A stretch of DNA of 64,000 nt, taken from Strongyloides papillosus. Taxonomy: Eukaryota; Nematoda; Chromadorea; Rhabditida; Strongyloididae. Positions 25,066 through 35,423 of the stretch are shown here, piece after piece; within the stretch, counting starts at the first letter, position 1; the number at the start of each line of letters is the position of its first letter. The notes under the pieces were generated by a model. The model did not search any database and had not been told where the DNA came from. It saw nothing but the letters and a program-made list of their open reading frames with translations. Location of the stretch: the NCBI GenBank assembly GCA_005656395.1, contig SRSI01000009.1, positions 1,612,001-1,676,000 on the forward strand, in the 5' to 3' direction. The position numbers and the translations under genes were made by a program.

Positions 25066-27186
25066 ATGATTACCACTATTGATTCACGGAATTTTTGTGA
25101 TGCTTTTAGTAAGATAGAAGTTTTACTAAAAAAAGCTACATTTGTTGGTGAGTTAATTGACAAATTTTTTATATAAAAAATTATTTTTGTATTTTTTAAG
25201 CTATTGATTTTGAATTTTTTGGTTTACCAACACATTTACCATCAGAATTTCAACCATCTTTATCAGACACACCAACACAAAGATATTTAAAACTTGCAAA
25301 AAGTGTTAAATCATTTCCACCATGTCAAATGGGATTTACATTATTTATGGAAAAGGATGACGGAAAAGCATATGATGTACATCCTTACAGAATGTATCTT
25401 TATAAGCATACATCACCAATACATAATGACAATGATTCTACAAATAATTTAATTAGACAAAATTCACTTTTCTCATATTCCTCATTATCTTTTTTGAGAG
25501 AACATGACTTTAATTTTAATGACTGGATAAATTTGGGTGTTAACTTTTGTAATTCTCAAGAATTAGAACGATATAAAAATTTGTTAGTAAGTGATTTTCC
25601 AGATTATTCATTTATTGGTGATAATTTTATTACAAAATTAGAAACATTAAGAATTGAATTAGAAGGAAAAATGGATTTATGTTCATCACCACCTGAATTT
25701 GATTCTTCACTATCATCAAGGAATTCTTCACCAACATTATCAGTAAGACAACATTCTGCATTGGTGGTAAATAATAATGCAGAGTTAGAATATAGTTCTG
25801 GTGTTGTGTATACATATTTTTTAACAGGTGAAATTACTATTGCAGCAAATTACGACAATAAGCATGTATTGTGGAATGAACCATTAAATCAATTAGAAAT
25901 TAATGCTGTTTTATATGACTTGACACTTCGATATCCATGGTATACATTTACTATTGAGGATGGTTATAAACTTAAAGCTATGCATGTTCAAACAAAAGCT
26001 GGATATGAATCGAGAGTAGCTATAGCGAGAAATAATTTATTATACAGTATTTCAGGAGCATCAAATATTATTGAAGCTTTATCAAAAACTACGAATTTGC
26101 CAATTGTTCTTCATAACGCTAGTTTGGATGTTTTTTATTTATATGAATATTTTATTGAACCTTTACCTCTTAATTATGAAAAAGCCAAACGATACATCAA
26201 TTTTTCATTTCCATGTATTATAGATACCAAATTTCTAAGTATGATATGCAATTCTGTTTTCAAAAATGATGGAACAAAATTACATGGCTATGATTTAAAA
26301 TATCTAAAGAAATATTTTGATTCAAAGAATTCATTATTTTATAGAAAGATATCTGGTCTAAGTTTAATGCATATAGACATAAATCTTTTTTCAAAAATAA
26401 CAAAAAAGAAGAATAATACGACTACAAAATATCATGATGCCGGTAATGATTCAATGATAACAGGAGAAGTTTTTTTAAAACTTGCTAGTTGCTATGTACT
26501 AAGTATTCAATCAAGTATAACAATATCATCATTAAAACCTTTAAATTATCGTTTTCGTGATTTAATGTATATGATGAAACCAACGGTTATTAATAGAATA
26601 CCTTTAGCTTTTATTTCAACTCCATTTATAAATCTTGCGGGTCAAGATCCTGAACAATTTGAATTATATCATATTTTACTTAGAAAAAAGAGAATTCATT
26701 TTGATGGTATTAATGGAAGTAATATTATAATAAATTGGATAAAAAATCAATTTTTAAAGATAACAAAAGATGATTTTGATATGGTAAATGAGCAAATTAA
26801 ACGTGAGATCAACATGGTTTCCACGACTGCAAAAAATAAATATGAGATAAAAATTAAAGAGGATGGTAATAGAATAGAAATTTGCTCAATTAGTCATGAT
26901 GTGTAAGTAGTTATATATAATTTTAAAATAAAGAATTTTTTCCAGATATTCTGAGATTCTCAGAATTTTCGCGGTTAATCGTTCTAATACATTTGAAATC
27001 TGTGATTCCTGCAAAGCTTTTGCAATATATGGAAATACGTTAAATGAAAAAAAGTCATTTTTCGGTTCATTGTTTAAAAATTGTATTTTGGGTACAACAT
27101 CATATACTATTTTATCTATTTCTTTGATTGCGGGTATTTCAATTATTGCTGGTATCTCAAATAATCGGTCTCCCTCAAGTATTTAA
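25066..27186 (+). CDS. parn-1: PARN/PNLDC1-type CAF1-family 3' exoribonuclease with C-terminal membrane segment
   Basis: DEDDh 3'-5' exonuclease of the family that trims poly(A) tails (PARN) or piRNA 3' ends (PNLDC1, C. elegans PARN-1). Exons 25066-25147, 25201-26902 and 26946-27186 give 674 residues. All catalytic positions are present: AIDFEFFGL with D30 and E32, HNASLDVFYLYEYF with the second aspartate, and HDAGNDSMITG with the histidine and last aspartate. A serine-rich insertion lies at about 155-185. The third exon ends with a hydrophobic stretch at about 644-665 (TSYTILSISLIAGISIIAG) and a short polar tail, a tail-anchor arrangement. PARN lacks such an anchor while PNLDC1 has one, so the protein looks more like the PNLDC1 branch. 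Convergent with the saposin-like gene 121 bp away. Confidence 0.85.
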
Positions 27187-27260
27187 ATAATATATGTGTA
27201 GATTAAAAATTTTTTTTAATTCTACCGATAAAAAAATATTAAATAAGGTTAACATTAAAT

Positions 27261-27266
27261 TTTATT
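27261..27266 (-). terminator. poly(A) signal of the saposin-like gene
   Basis: AATAAA on the minus strand, 41 bases past the stop codon of the saposin-like gene, in the short spacer shared with the convergent PARN-like gene. Confidence 0.45.
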
Positions 27267-27307
27267 GTTAAATTTTACTGTTCGTGTAAAAAATAAAATG
27301 TTAATAA

Positions 27308-27749
27308 TTATGATGATTTACATAATCCAGCCTTGGTGCAAACTTTTTTAGCATCTTTTGCTTCATCATCACCATTTTCCATATGTTGAATAATGTTATC
27401 TAATTCATCTTTAACAAATGCATCACAAATCATTTTTCCATATACTCCAAGTGATGATAATTCTTTTTCGCATAATGCAATTACGGTTGATTCACGTTCT
27501 TCCTACAAAAGTATAAAAATTTTAGTTATTTAATTACTTACACCTTCTTTTCCAAGCCAAAGTTCACTTTGCTAAAATTTAATATAAAATAATTTTTTTA
27601 AAAGTACAATTGAATCAAACCTTAACGAGCATTTCACAAATAGGACATTTCATTCCATCAATATTTAAGAGATTTTTAACATCTTGTGGCATACCATAGG
27701 TAAGGTAGATTGTTGTAAATAACAAAATTGATAATAAAGCAGTTTTCAT
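27308..27749 (-). CDS. small secreted saposin-B-like protein
   Basis: A short three-exon gene whose exons are too small to show as open frames. Exons on the minus strand are 27749-27621, 27571-27542 (30 bp) and 27502-27308, all phase 0, separated by 49-bp and 39-bp introns; the product has 117 residues. Residues 1-20 form a signal peptide (MKTALLSILLFTTIYLTYG). The mature part has six cysteines in the saposin-B order: CPIC, ALC, MIC, KVC and a final GLC, with the helical spacing expected between pairs. Saposin-like proteins bind or disrupt membranes and lipids. In nematodes (the spp family) many are intestinal and antimicrobial or digestive; that role is inferred here. Four exons of such proteins are common, so an alternative small exon cannot be excluded. 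Confidence 0.8.
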
Positions 27750-28459
27750 GATTAATTTGGCAGTATAAATCTATTGTTAAAATTAACAAAATTAAACTTT
27801 AAATTTATATGTTCTTACTTTTTCTTATCTAAGCATTTTATTTTAAAGATAATAGTATCACTAAATTTTCACCCATTGATAATAACTATTTATATCTTTT
27901 GTTCACAAAAATTAATCACATTTTTCCGGAATAAAAAATGCTGTTTGATAAGTTCCTTTCTCAAAACAAAAATTATTGCATGATCCATCTAAAGAAATAG
28001 TAAAAATATATTTCTTTCACTTCTAAATATGTTGTCATCATTAACGTCTAACAAAGTGATAATTTCTTATAAATTTATTATCAATTAACCATTACCCCTT
28101 ATCAAATCATATGAATGACATTAAAATTAATATAATTTCAATGGACAATGTTTATAACCATCGAATTTATATAGCTAAGTTGTATATAAAATAAATATCA
28201 ATTAAATTTGGTAAGATAAAATTCATTAACGTAATACAAAATTACTAAAAAACTATGGATTCAGAAAATTGTTATAATTATTAAAAATTACTTCAAATAA
28301 CAACAAAAAAATATCTGGCAACAATATTTTAAATATAAATAAATATATCCTTTAAAATGTCTTGTGAACAAAAACAAACAAGAAATCGAATTAAAAGAAT
28401 ATGATATCAAAAATAGGAATAAAGTAAGATAATCAAAAGAAGTATTTCTACTTTCTTCT
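27750..28459. other. intergenic region between the saposin-like gene and stt-3
   Basis: About 700 bp of AT-rich sequence that must hold the promoter of the saposin-like gene and the 3' end of stt-3. CTTATC/GATAA sites near 27825 and 27857 would fit intestinal GATA-factor control, but such short sites are common by chance here. No coding signal. Confidence 0.4.
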
Positions 28460-30586
28460 TCAAACTGAATTGCCTCTATTATTTATTGGTTTTACTTTAT
28501 AGATTCTGACAATCCAATGTTCGGAAGTAAAAGCCTCTTCAAAATATTCCAAATCAAAGTTTTTATGTCCAATTTCGACATTTCTTGTACGATCGTATCC
28601 AAATACACCATGTCCTGTTGGAATACTGCCAAAACGATAATACAAAAGTTTATATATTACAGAATTTTTCATAGTATCAGATACATCATGACCCATTGTA
28701 TACTCACCACGACTATTATAATAATCATTCTCTTTAATATGTGCACCTGATGGTATAGAACTACCAATTCTAAAGAACCAAACAGCTTTGTTACCATCAT
28801 CAGAAGAGTAACCAGAATATCCACCGAAAATAACAAGAACATAATCAACATCTAATTCCCTAATAATTTCAATAGCATGTGACTCATTTGATGCCAATGC
28901 TTGTCCAACACGAGAAATATGCGTATTATTCCACGTGTTGTTATCAACAATCGTAACAGAATCAGCAATAGATGCTAATTGATATCCATAATCCCACCAT
29001 GACATGATTTTTGCATCTTTAGGTGTATTTTTACGTAACCAGTAGTATGCCTCTCTAAAATCATCAAATAATGTTGTTCCATATGGACCACGAGCTGCAA
29101 GAACAATTGAAGGAGATGAATAGGCTTCTGATGTAACCCAAGTACAATGATAAGCAAAAGTTACAAGGAAGAAGAAAATAAATCCGATAGCAAAAACAGA
29201 GAATTCTTTCCTATAACTACTATTTTCTACTTTTTTTTCTTTCTTGGAACTCTTCTTATCCTCCTTAACGTGTCCTTGTTCCTCTTCATCATTCTTCAAA
29301 AATGGAACAAGTATACTTGAAATTCCTATACCAGCCATAATACAAATAATTGGTGTTAGAATTAACATCATTCTAACCATGACACCAGAAAACCAAATAG
29401 CAGTAGTTGCATACAGAATCAAAAATATGTTTTGGCTTGTAAGGCTTTTGAAACAAAAATAGATTCCAACTGGTGCAAGAGACATAAGGTATTGTAAATC
29501 AAAGTAGTAAGATGCCCATGCTGTTGGTTGATGTTCTGAAACAGAAGCAATAATTGGAATGTTTTTTTTAGCATATGATGGATCTAAGAATGAGTAAAAA
29601 CGACCAGCAAATGGTGCAACTTTTCCAAAAACTGTAGCTAGGAGTACCAAAAGACAAAATATTGAAGCAATTGTACCAATTAGTGTTTTACAAATTAACG
29701 TAAAATTTTCTGGTGAAAGTTTCGATTGTAAGTATACAGCAAAAGAGATAAGTTGACATAATCCAAAAACACCGAAAGCTCCAAGATGTTCAGAGGTTGA
29801 AACAGGTTGAAAACCAACAAAAGGAATTTGCATTGACATCAAAATTCCAAGTATATAAAATACTGAATATGCTGTATATATCTTTGATGTAAATCGTCCT
29901 GTAATCATAAGGAAAAGAACGTGAAGAGGAATAAGATTGATAAGAAATACATATCCACCCCATGAGGAAACCATGTAATAATAGGCTAATGCTGCAGAGA
30001 CAGCCCATCCAATTGATCCTGTTTTTACTGATTTGATCCATAAATAGTATGTGAATATCATGCAGAAAATTGCGATTCCTTCATTGTCATACGATCCAGC
30101 TACAGAACGTGAAATATATCCTGGTGCAATTCCAATAAAAGCCGCAGCGATTAAAGCAGAACCTTCATTGAAGCATTCTTTTGTAAGTCCATATGTTGCC
30201 AGTACTGTAAACATTGAATATAATGGAGCAAGGAATACACACACTTCTCTTATATGAATGTTGATATGGAGAAAATGTAAAATTCGATAAATAACTGTAG
30301 ATGTAATCATCAATCCATTGAATATTGTTCCACCAACATTACGTCCAAGAGGATACCATACTCGATCATCAAACCAATTATGAAACTTATAAAACCCATG
30401 TTCTGCAAAGTACTGAGTTGTTCTATAATTGAAATATGGATCATATTCGTGAATAACAGATTCGAATCTTATAACAGCAAATAAGCGAGATGCAAATGCT
30501 ACAATACAAGAAAGTGTAAGAATCACCAACTTTAGCAAAAATAATTGTTGATCTGAATTAATACTACCCCCCAATATGGAAATCAT
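28460..30586 (-). CDS. stt-3: oligosaccharyltransferase catalytic subunit STT3
   Basis: Catalytic subunit of the ER complex that transfers the lipid-linked oligosaccharide to Asn-X-Ser/Thr sequons. Single exon, 708 residues, nearly the same length as human STT3A. The N-terminal two thirds are multispanning membrane sequence. The first luminal loop holds the conserved [15 protein letters not shown] block with the metal-site aspartate, followed by [15 protein letters not shown]. The C-terminal luminal domain has the acceptor-binding WWDYG at about 530-534, then [13 protein letters not shown] and [12 protein letters not shown] lysine-rich cytosolic loop (about 430-450) interrupts the membrane region. 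CTTTCCAG ends ten bases before the ATG on the minus strand (30597), a clear trans-splice acceptor that supports this start. Divergent from mrpl-49. Confidence 0.96.
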   Translation of the reverse strand: MISILGGSINSDQQLFLLKLVILTLSCIVAFASRLFAVIRFESVIHEYDPYFNYRTTQYFAEHGFYKFHNWFDDRVWYPLGRNVGGTIFNGLMITSTVIYRILHFLHINIHIREVCVFLAPLYSMFTVLATYGLTKECFNEGSALIAAAFIGIAPGYISRSVAGSYDNEGIAIFCMIFTYYLWIKSVKTGSIGWAVSAALAYYYMVSSWGGYVFLINLIPLHVLFLMITGRFTSKIYTAYSVFYILGILMSMQIPFVGFQPVSTSEHLGAFGVFGLCQLISFAVYLQSKLSPENFTLICKTLIGTIASIFCLLVLLATVFGKVAPFAGRFYSFLDPSYAKKNIPIIASVSEHQPTAWASYYFDLQYLMSLAPVGIYFCFKSLTSQNIFLILYATTAIWFSGVMVRMMLILTPIICIMAGIGISSILVPFLKNDEEEQGHVKEDKKSSKKEKKVENSSYRKEFSVFAIGFIFFFLVTFAYHCTWVTSEAYSSPSIVLAARGPYGTTLFDDFREAYYWLRKNTPKDAKIMSWWDYGYQLASIADSVTIVDNNTWNNTHISRVGQALASNESHAIEIIRELDVDYVLVIFGGYSGYSSDDGNKAVWFFRIGSSIPSGAHIKENDYYNSRGEYTMGHDVSDTMKNSVIYKLLYYRFGSIPTGHGVFGYDRTRNVEIGHKNFDLEYFEEAFTSEHWIVRIYKVKPINNRGNSV

Positions 30587-30818
30587 GTTTATATCCCTGG
30601 AAAGAAAAATTATTACAAATATAAATATGTTATGAAAAAAAGATCAAAATGACTGTAACTCTTAACATTGCATGTTCCAACTAATTACTCTACATAAGCT
30701 TATAAGATAGTGTTGGAATAAAGTATATTGTCCCAGGAAGAATGATTAGAAAACAGCAATTTTTCGAGCATATATTCGAATTATCTTTTATTAATCTGCT
30801 TATTTATTATTAAGAGAA
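30587..30818. promoter_or_regulatory. short divergent promoter region between stt-3 and mrpl-49
   Basis: Only 232 bp separate the start codons of two divergent housekeeping genes, so both promoters must share this segment. It is less AT-biased than the deserts and holds the stt-3 trans-splice acceptor (30597-30604, minus strand). No TATA box is obvious on either side. Confidence 0.55.
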
Positions 30819-31373
30819 ATGATTTTTAGTAGGTCAAACATTTTGTATAAATTATCAAGTAGAACTGGATCGATTTTTAAGCGTACTAACTCGACTAAAT
30901 TATGGGAAGATCCATGGAAACATGCTATTCCTGAGCAAACAAAAACACATACAGGAGTTGCTGAGGCAAATGTAGATTGGTCATTGGTTGAGAGGCTTAT
31001 GCCGCTAGAAACTATCCCACCTATGCCAGATATTTCTGGTTATTCTCCAAGTGGATGGAAGGCACCTTCAAAGGAATTTAATGGACTCCCATATGCTGTA
31101 AGTCGTAGGCGTGATCATATGCTACCATTATATTTGGAAAGAAGAAGAGATAAGTTAAATGAAAAAACAATGGATTATGAATATGTTGAAATTGTGACAA
31201 TGAAACAAATCTCTGGTGATATCTTTGCATGTGAGAAAGATTTAAAACAATATTTAGAAGAAAAGGTTAGTCATCCTGTCGCTACAAGTGTTGATGAATT
31301 GAAAGGTATAATAAAAGTTAAAGGAGCTGATAGAAGTGTATTAGAACAATTTCTATATGACAATGGTTTTTAA
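30819..31373 (+). CDS. mrpl-49: mitochondrial large ribosomal subunit protein mL49
   Basis: Component of the mitochondrial large ribosomal subunit. Single exon, 184 residues. The first about 25 residues are rich in Ser, Arg and Lys without acids (MIFSRSNILYKLSSRTGSIF), a mitochondrial targeting sequence. The conserved C-terminal domain carries GLPYAVSRRRDHMLPLY, then VTMKQISGDIFACEKDLKQYL, a TSVDELKGIIKVKG segment and the final EQFLYDNGF, matching the mL49/IMG2 fold (usual ending W-L-x-x-K-G-F). The region 40-85 is a lineage-specific spacer with many prolines. Two overlapping AATAAA signals lie at 31438-31447. The FYVE gene starts 222 bp downstream on the same strand. Confidence 0.9.
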   Translation: MIFSRSNILYKLSSRTGSIFKRTNSTKLWEDPWKHAIPEQTKTHTGVAEANVDWSLVERLMPLETIPPMPDISGYSPSGWKAPSKEFNGLPYAVSRRRDHMLPLYLERRRDKLNEKTMDYEYVEIVTMKQISGDIFACEKDLKQYLEEKVSHPVATSVDELKGIIKVKGADRSVLEQFLYDNGF

Positions 31374-31595
31374 TTACTACATCATATTATTAAAATATTT
31401 GTTATATTTTTTAGATACTTAGTTATTATTTTTTATAAATAAATAAAGTTATTTTTTACAATAAATTTCTCAAGACGAATTGTTTGGGTAGATGACTTTT
31501 GTTTATATTTATTATTGTGGCCTCTAAAGTGTATTTTTTCAGAAATACTATATTTTTTTTAATTTACATTGTATTTAATTGTATAAAGATTAATA

Positions 31596-32438
31596 ATGGC
31601 TTGTACGGGATGTATGCAGCCCTTTACATTGTTTCGTAAAGAACATGGTTGTTCAAATTGTGCATTTGGATTCTGTGATAAATGTTTGAATAAAAAAATA
31701 GTCATTGAAAAGTTTTCATCAAAACCGGTGACTGTTTGTGGACCATGTTACGAAAAATTATCAAAAAAAGAAAGTGAAAAAAATGCATTAATTACAATTT
31801 CAGATATTGATCCAGTTCGTACAAAATCAAGATCGGAACCAGATAAAGTGGTAAATTCACAAAAATGGTGGGGTGATGATGCATTGCCTCCTCCATCATT
31901 TCGTCAACAATATTCAACTCCTACTTCTTTTCAAGGAAAAAATATTAATAAAGCAATAGAAAAGACATCTAAAGCCGAAAGAGAAATTCGAGAAATTGAA
32001 GAAAGACTAGCTAAATTAAAAAATGTTGATGTTGAAGTTATAAGAAATCCTCGTATAATGGTAACGAATGAAGGTTTTGAACCGGATGAAGATGATGATA
32101 TAAATGTTGAAGGAATTTTAAAAGAACTTGACCAAGAAAATATTACCAAAGAGAGAAAGAATGATGAAAGTGCTTGGAGAAATAATTCACAAGATATCAA
32201 TACACATTCATCCTCTTCTCTAAACAAAGCCTTGAATAAATTGGAAGATAACATAAAAAGTAGTGTTGAAGAAGTGGAAAAAATATATAATATGACAGAA
32301 AACGAATTAAATAAATATAGAGACGATGTTAATAATGAGGAAACAAAATTAGTTAGTAAAAATGATGATAATCAAAGTAAAAATGAAGGGTCAAAGGTGA
32401 ACAATTTTATAAAGTTTTTATTCAAAAATAAAAAATAA
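31596..32438 (+). CDS. FYVE-type zinc finger protein, ZFYVE19/ANCHR-like
   Basis: Single exon, 280 residues. The N-terminus is an atypical FYVE finger with eight cysteines at 3, 6, 19, 22, 27, 30, 48 and 51. CxxC-x3-FTLFRKEHGCSNC is the form seen in ZFYVE19/ANCHR, lacking the WxxD and full RRHHCR motifs of classical phosphatidylinositol 3-phosphate readers. The middle and C-terminal parts are polar and predicted helical (KTSKAEREIREIEERLAKL at about 130-150; acidic helix with VEGILKELDQE at about 177-187), with a lysine-rich end. ANCHR works with ESCRT-III and VPS4 in the abscission checkpoint. Human ANCHR has a further C-terminal zinc module that I do not see here. The zinc finger identification is firm and the orthology moderate. 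Confidence 0.75.
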   Translation: MACTGCMQPFTLFRKEHGCSNCAFGFCDKCLNKKIVIEKFSSKPVTVCGPCYEKLSKKESEKNALITISDIDPVRTKSRSEPDKVVNSQKWWGDDALPPPSFRQQYSTPTSFQGKNINKAIEKTSKAEREIREIEERLAKLKNVDVEVIRNPRIMVTNEGFEPDEDDDINVEGILKELDQENITKERKNDESAWRNNSQDINTHSSSSLNKALNKLEDNIKSSVEEVEKIYNMTENELNKYRDDVNNEETKLVSKNDDNQSKNEGSKVNNFIKFLFKNKK

Positions 32439-32877
32439 GTAATGTTTAATTGTTATTGTTTAAGAGATTTATTATAAATGTTTTTATTATTAAGAGTTAG
32501 TGCTTATCACTAGAAGGATATTATTGCCAATTTGCACTTAAAAAAAATAAATCGATATATAATTAAAAAATCTGTCTAATGATAAGTAATAAGAAATCAA
32601 TTTTGTTCAAATTGTTTTATAAAATTTTTTTGATGCAAAGAAATGTATTTAACAATAAAAAATAAAATTTGAGTAAAATAATTTTATAATTACAATAAAC
32701 ACTTTTTATATTCATTTTGAATTCTGTTTCTTAGTAAAATTATTTTTTTATTCAAATTATATCACCTTAAATATATTATTATAATTTTAGTTTTTATATA
32801 TTCAAGAGAAAAATGAGTGTAGTGCCATAATAATAAGAAAACCATTTCGGTTTTCAATAAACGAAACGCTTTTAAAG
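32439..32877. other. intergenic region before the ACOT9-like gene
   Basis: About 440 bp of AT-rich sequence. No coding signal was seen apart from the short leader exon of the next gene that begins at 32878. Confidence 0.5.
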
Positions 32878-34228
32878 ATGTTAAAAAATTTAGCGAAATT
32901 CAATAACAAATTCATTTTAACTGGTCGAAGATTTGTAAGATTATAATTTTTAATTTTCAACAAAAAATTTTTTTTAGCTTTTTCAAGAAAATCCACAATT
33001 TGATGTTAATGCTATAAAGACAACATACATCATGAGATCACATGTTGATGAATACATTCAAAATATGAGAAAAAGATTTTATAAATTACAATCACAAGGA
33101 AATTTCAATGACAGAACTTTTAAGAATGAAAAACTTTCAATGACATCGTCAAGATGTCAGTTTAAAATTCCTTTAAAGGAAAGCGAAGATGTAAGAAGAA
33201 TGTACACGTCAACAGGTACGAAACTCAGAATAGGAAAAGTTCTTGAAGATTTAGATATGTTCGCTGTATATTTAACATATTTATATGCCGATGGTGATAT
33301 ATTTAAAGACAGAAATTTATTTGATCAAATCATGACTCCAAGAGTTGTTGTAACAGCAGCAATTGGAAAATTGACATTAAATGAAGTATTAAATAAAAAT
33401 GATGAAAATTTAATTTTTGATGGTTTTGTAAGTTATGTTGGAAAATCAAGTGCACTTAATATTATAAGAATGTATCAAAAGCAAGGTAGTACCTTTAAAA
33501 AATTGTTAGAATGTAAAGTTATTATGGTCTCAAAAGATTTTAACAATGTAAATAAAACATTACCACTTCCACCAATGAAATTTGAATCAGATGAGGAAAA
33601 AAGACTTTTTGATGAAGGAAAAAAGTATAATGATGAGTTTAAAAAATTAATGAATACAAATGTTTCAATAACAGCATTTGAAGGATTTAACATTTGTAAA
33701 AAGTCTAATCAAAGTGATAATTTATTAAATAGAATTGATGAGGATAGTTTAAATTTAAAACCTTTAAGGCCATTTGAAACAACAATAAGTAAAGCATCCT
33801 CTTGTAATTCATTTGTAGCATATGCACAATCAAAAAATTATCATGGAACTGTTTTTGGTGGATTGTTAATGAGAAAAGGCATTGAGCTAGCAACCATAAC
33901 AGTAAATAAATTTTGTGAGGATACAGTATATCTTTGTTGTCTTGGAAATATTGTTTTTCGAAAAGCAATTGATATTGGATCAGTTATTGATTTAAGTGCC
34001 ACAATATCATATGTAGATGATTGTTATATTCAAGTACGAATTTTTTATGAGGTTAGTAGTATAGACAAGGCATTTGAAAAGTATACATCAAACATTATGC
34101 AATGTACATTTAAGTATGATGGATCAAAAAAATTAAAAAAATTACATCTTAACAAAATAAATGATATAATAATAATGCTTGATGGTAAATTTCATCTGGA
34201 AGAAGCGAAAAAAGCTTTAAATGCATAG
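32878..34228 (+). CDS. mitochondrial acyl-CoA thioesterase, ACOT9-like
   Basis: Hydrolyses acyl-CoA to free acid and CoA, probably in the mitochondrial matrix. Exons 32878-32934 and 32978-34228 (43-bp intron, phase 0) give 435 residues. The small first exon supplies an Arg/Lys-rich leader (MLKNLAKFNNKFILTGRRF), expected for mitochondrial import; the large exon alone would lack it. Two hot-dog folds are visible: the first with DLDMFAVYLTYLYAD, TPRVVVTAAIGK and FVSYVGKSSALN (about 115-200), the second with YHGTVFGGLLMRKGIELA and the strands after it (about 315-400). The spacer between them is rich in Lys and Asp (MKFESDEEKRLFDEGKKY). Two hot-dog domains in tandem with NYHGTVFGG in the second are characteristic of ACOT9/ACOT10. 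Confidence 0.85.
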
Positions 34229-35423
34229 TTAAAGAATTGCGATGCAAAAGAAAATGATATTATTAATCATAAATATTTATTTATAAATTACTAATTTGAA
34301 AATCATATCTATATTAATATCAATGGATGTTTTTTTTTCATATATTTTATTAAGTACCATATTCAATTGTATAAGATGTATTTTATTTACTTTTTATTTT
34401 GATTTAAAAGATAAAATAAAATAATACATTAAAATATTATTTTTATTACTGATTAAAAAACCGCTCAATCATTTTTGATGCTAAATTTGTTTTTAAAGCT
34501 TTATTTATATTACGTACCTTAGTAATAACTTTATTGTTAATAAAATTCTTATTTTATCATTATTTGCTTTCACTTTGAAAATTTGTAACTCTACTATTTT
34601 TAATTTAACATCACCTTTTTATGTTCTAATTGTATAATTAAAAATAATCTTATCTTATACATAGTAATTATTCATTAAATATTACCACCTCGATAACATA
34701 TTTAATAGTTTCATTTTGCAAACACATTATCATTTCTAAATAAAATAGATTCATTATGTACATTTTAGTTATATTAGTGATTTGCACTTTTATGTACAGA
34801 TTTTACATTTGTTTGATTTTTAAAAAAAAATTATCTTTAGTTACTCATTACGCCCCTTCAATTATATCATACTCCATGAATAAGAAAGTATAAAATTTTT
34901 CCATATCAGTCCAAACATAATATAGATTTACTATCATAGACCTGCCTAAACAACTCATCCTCTTAAACTTCTTGTTGACTATAAATACAAAGATAGAAGT
35001 GATTATACGTTGTTAACAACTAAGCTCTTTAAGCATAATATAAAGTATAATCATAAAGGTTCATATCACTAATCTTTTCCCGGTTATGCAACTTTATAGA
35101 GTTGCATTACACTCTTTTTTTGTTCGTGTAGATATTTATTAAAAATGCTAATATTTTATACTTTTGTAATATTTCATGGAAATATACTCTCCAAATTATT
35201 GTTTTTTTTGTTATAGTGCTAAAAATCTAAACCAATAAACAAAATATTACGCACATTTTTATGATAGTCAATAAAAAACGATTAATCATTTATTTTTTTT
35301 AAAATACTTTCTTTTTAAATTATTATGATGCTATTATTTGATGTAGTAAAAGTATTATGAATAGTAAAAAAATACTATCATATTTTGATTGAATAATAAT
35401 TTTATACTAGTTTTAGTTTTATA
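34229..35423. other. intergenic region between the ACOT9-like gene and the RING gene
   Basis: About 1.2 kb. The first 600 bp are plain AT-rich DNA. From about 34850 to 35130 the sequence is more complex and contains a perfect 8-bp stem, 6-base loop hairpin at 35086-35107, described separately. TTTTAG ends seven bases before the ATG at 35424. Confidence 0.4.
35086..35107. repeat. perfect inverted repeat with six-base loop
   Basis: ATGCAACT, loop TTATAG, AGTTGCAT: a perfect 8-bp stem. A run of seven Ts follows within about 15 bases on the plus strand, giving a stem plus T-run shape. Could be a small RNA end, a protein-binding palindrome or chance. Confidence 0.4.
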
